Source: Blautia hydrogenotrophica DSM 10507 (lineage in GTDB: Bacteria; Bacillota; Clostridia; Lachnospirales; Lachnospiraceae). From it: a DNA stretch of 64,000 nt. Below, in pieces: positions 62,887 through 64,000 of this stretch; the first letter of the stretch is position 1; each line of letters starts with the position of its first letter. The stretch is from assembly GCF_034356035.1 (NCBI RefSeq), contig NZ_CP136423.1:124001-188000 (forward strand), given 5' to 3'. A model generated the notes under the pieces. It saw only the letters and a program-made list of their open reading frames with translations, was not told where the DNA came from and made no database searches. The position numbers and the translations under genes were made by a program.

Positions 62887-64000
62887 ATGAAGAGAAAGGG
62901 TTTTTGGATGGTGCTGGGATTCATCGGTTGTTTTCTGCTGGGCGTAGGACTGTATTTTGTGGTGCATCAAAGGTCAGGACAGTCTGAGGACCAAGGCAGC
63001 GAAAAGCTGGAAATGACTTCCGGCCAAGTCAGGCGCTCAGAGTCCGAGAAAAGGGAGGAACCGCCAGTGACAGAGATTCCGAAAGAGATTGTGCAGACGC
63101 AGGATAGCCTGTACACATATGAGCAGATGGTGAAAGATCTAGAGACTATGGAGCTGTGTTTTCCGGGACAAATCCAGGTGAAGGAGCTGGGAGTTACAGC
63201 AGATGGAAGAAGTATCAAGGAGGCTGTTCTGGGGGATGAAAAGGCTGAGCGCCATTTGATGATTCAGGCGTCGATACATGGCAGGGAATATATGAACACT
63301 CAGGTGGCGATGAGACAGCTAGAATTGTTTCTTCGAAACTATGAAATTGGAAGTTATCGGAATATGACCTATGAGGAGCTCCTTCAGGGCCTGTGTGTGC
63401 ACGTGATTCCCATGGCAAATCCTGATGGTGTGACGATCAGCCAGTATGGACCTAAAGGAATCCATGATAAGGAGTGCCGGCAGATTTTGAAACAGTGCCG
63501 GGAGGCTGATGGGGCCGACGGTAGAGATTATTGGAAGAACTGGAAAGCCAATGCCAGAGGAGTGGATTTAAATCGTAATTTTGATGTGGGATGGCAGGAG
63601 TTTCAAGGAAGCCTTCGCCCATCTTCAGAGAGATACAAGGGGGATGTACCAGCTAGTGAGACGGAGACACAGGCGATTTTGAGCATTCCCCAAAGATACC
63701 CTGTCGTGGGCTGTATGGCTTACCATTCTTCGGGAAATCTGGTGTACTGGGACTATGGCAGCCGGGGTCAGGTGTATTTGGAAGACCAGAAATTGGCACA
63801 GACAGTCAGTGAGATTACAGGATATGAGGCTCATTCTACGGTGTCAGATGGAACAGATAGTGCAGGGTGCAGTGATTATTTTGTATTAAAATTAGGGATT
63901 GCGGCAATCACAGTGGAGAATGGGACAGGAGACTGTCCGCTGGATTCAGAAGAATTTCCAGTTATTATGGAAAAGAATGAGAAACTGCTTCCGGGATATC
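62887..64000 (+). CDS. M14-family zinc carboxypeptidase, cut by the right edge
   Basis: The gene is open to the end of the window (371 codons seen). A membrane anchor (about 5-25, FWMVLGFIGCFLLGVGLYFV) is followed by a linker and the peptidase domain. HGRE (zinc H and E), NPDGVTISQYG, RGVDLNRNFDVGW with the substrate-binding arginine, AYHSSG with the third zinc ligand, and ITVENGTG with a catalytic glutamate are all present. Such enzymes trim peptidoglycan peptides or external peptides. The outer-surface position fits cell-wall work next to the signalling cluster. The start is 24 bases after the previous stop. Confidence 0.9.
   Translation, partial: MKRKGFWMVLGFIGCFLLGVGLYFVVHQRSGQSEDQGSEKLEMTSGQVRRSESEKREEPPVTEIPKEIVQTQDSLYTYEQMVKDLETMELCFPGQIQVKELGVTADGRSIKEAVLGDEKAERHLMIQASIHGREYMNTQVAMRQLELFLRNYEIGSYRNMTYEELLQGLCVHVIPMANPDGVTISQYGPKGIHDKECRQILKQCREADGADGRDYWKNWKANARGVDLNRNFDVGWQEFQGSLRPSSERYKGDVPASETETQAILSIPQRYPVVGCMAYHSSGNLVYWDYGSRGQVYLEDQKLAQTVSEITGYEAHSTVSDGTDSAGCSDYFVLKLGIAAITVENGTGDCPLDSEEFPVIMEKNEKLLPGY

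Overview
The window looks like a chromosomal piece of a Gram-positive anaerobe of the Clostridia, most likely a Lachnospiraceae-type gut bacterium (inference). The reasons are the rpmG-secE-nusG-rplK-rplA / rplJ-rplL-rpoB-rpoC order with Firmicutes-type L1 and L10 leaders, AGGAGG ribosome binding sites, teichoic-acid-type genes (TagD, TagF-like, TagGH-like), an iron-sulfur two-subunit L-serine dehydratase, and a Tn916-family element. No rRNA, tRNA or CRISPR array was found.

Region 1 (1 to about 8,700) is the integrase-proximal end of a Tn916/Tn1549-type integrative and conjugative element; its conjugation genes lie left of the window. Where Tn916 carries tet(M), this element carries an ABC exporter (ATPase plus 792-aa FtsX-type permease), a VanZ-family gene lying between two near-identical small membrane-protein genes, and a tandem receiver protein without an output domain. 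Then follow an Orf7-like sigma factor, an Orf8-like protein, a GC-rich non-coding stretch, xis and int. Two sites resembling the Tn916 integrase arm-type repeat lie just after int.

Region 2 (8,847-12,846): a soluble cupin-PocR sensor kinase and an AraC-type response regulator precede D-serine dehydratase and RidA, which clears the aminoacrylate that dehydratases release. L-serine dehydratase (26,464-28,003) lies farther on.

Region 3 (13,084-23,655): two DtxR-like regulators and a heme acquisition operon: Shp-like surface heme protein, IsdE-like lipoprotein, FecCD permease, ATPase, YbaN (DUF454), a YgbA-type nitrosative-stress protein and a CydDC-like exporter pair. A TTAG-N6-CTAA box occurs in both the regulator promoter and the heme operon promoter. 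Nitroreductase and cyclopropane fatty acid synthase genes follow.

Region 4 (28,169-40,651): a cell-surface polymer locus. It encodes a phosphoglycosyltransferase, GT2, two CDP-glycerol glycerophosphotransferases, TagD and a TagGH-type exporter. It also has a set unusual for a Gram-positive: KdsB-like and KdsC-like proteins, an aldolase-type protein where KdsA would be expected, and DUF115/GT42-like proteins. I read this as synthesis and transfer of a CMP-activated Kdo-like acid onto a glycerol-phosphate polymer. It is the most interesting candidate for an undescribed system here.

Region 5 (40,832-53,886) is the ribosomal protein and RNA polymerase region, interrupted by csoR and a small secreted protein. 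Hairpin-headed interspersed repeats follow rplA, rplL and rpoC and recur near 58.2 kb.

Region 6 (54,308-64,000): a LytTR response regulator, zinc-ribbon membrane proteins, a PP2C phosphatase, an FHA-FHA-ABC transporter, an unknown 407-aa protein and a zinc carboxypeptidase cut by the window edge. This resembles a Ser/Thr phospho-signalling cluster whose kinase is not in view.
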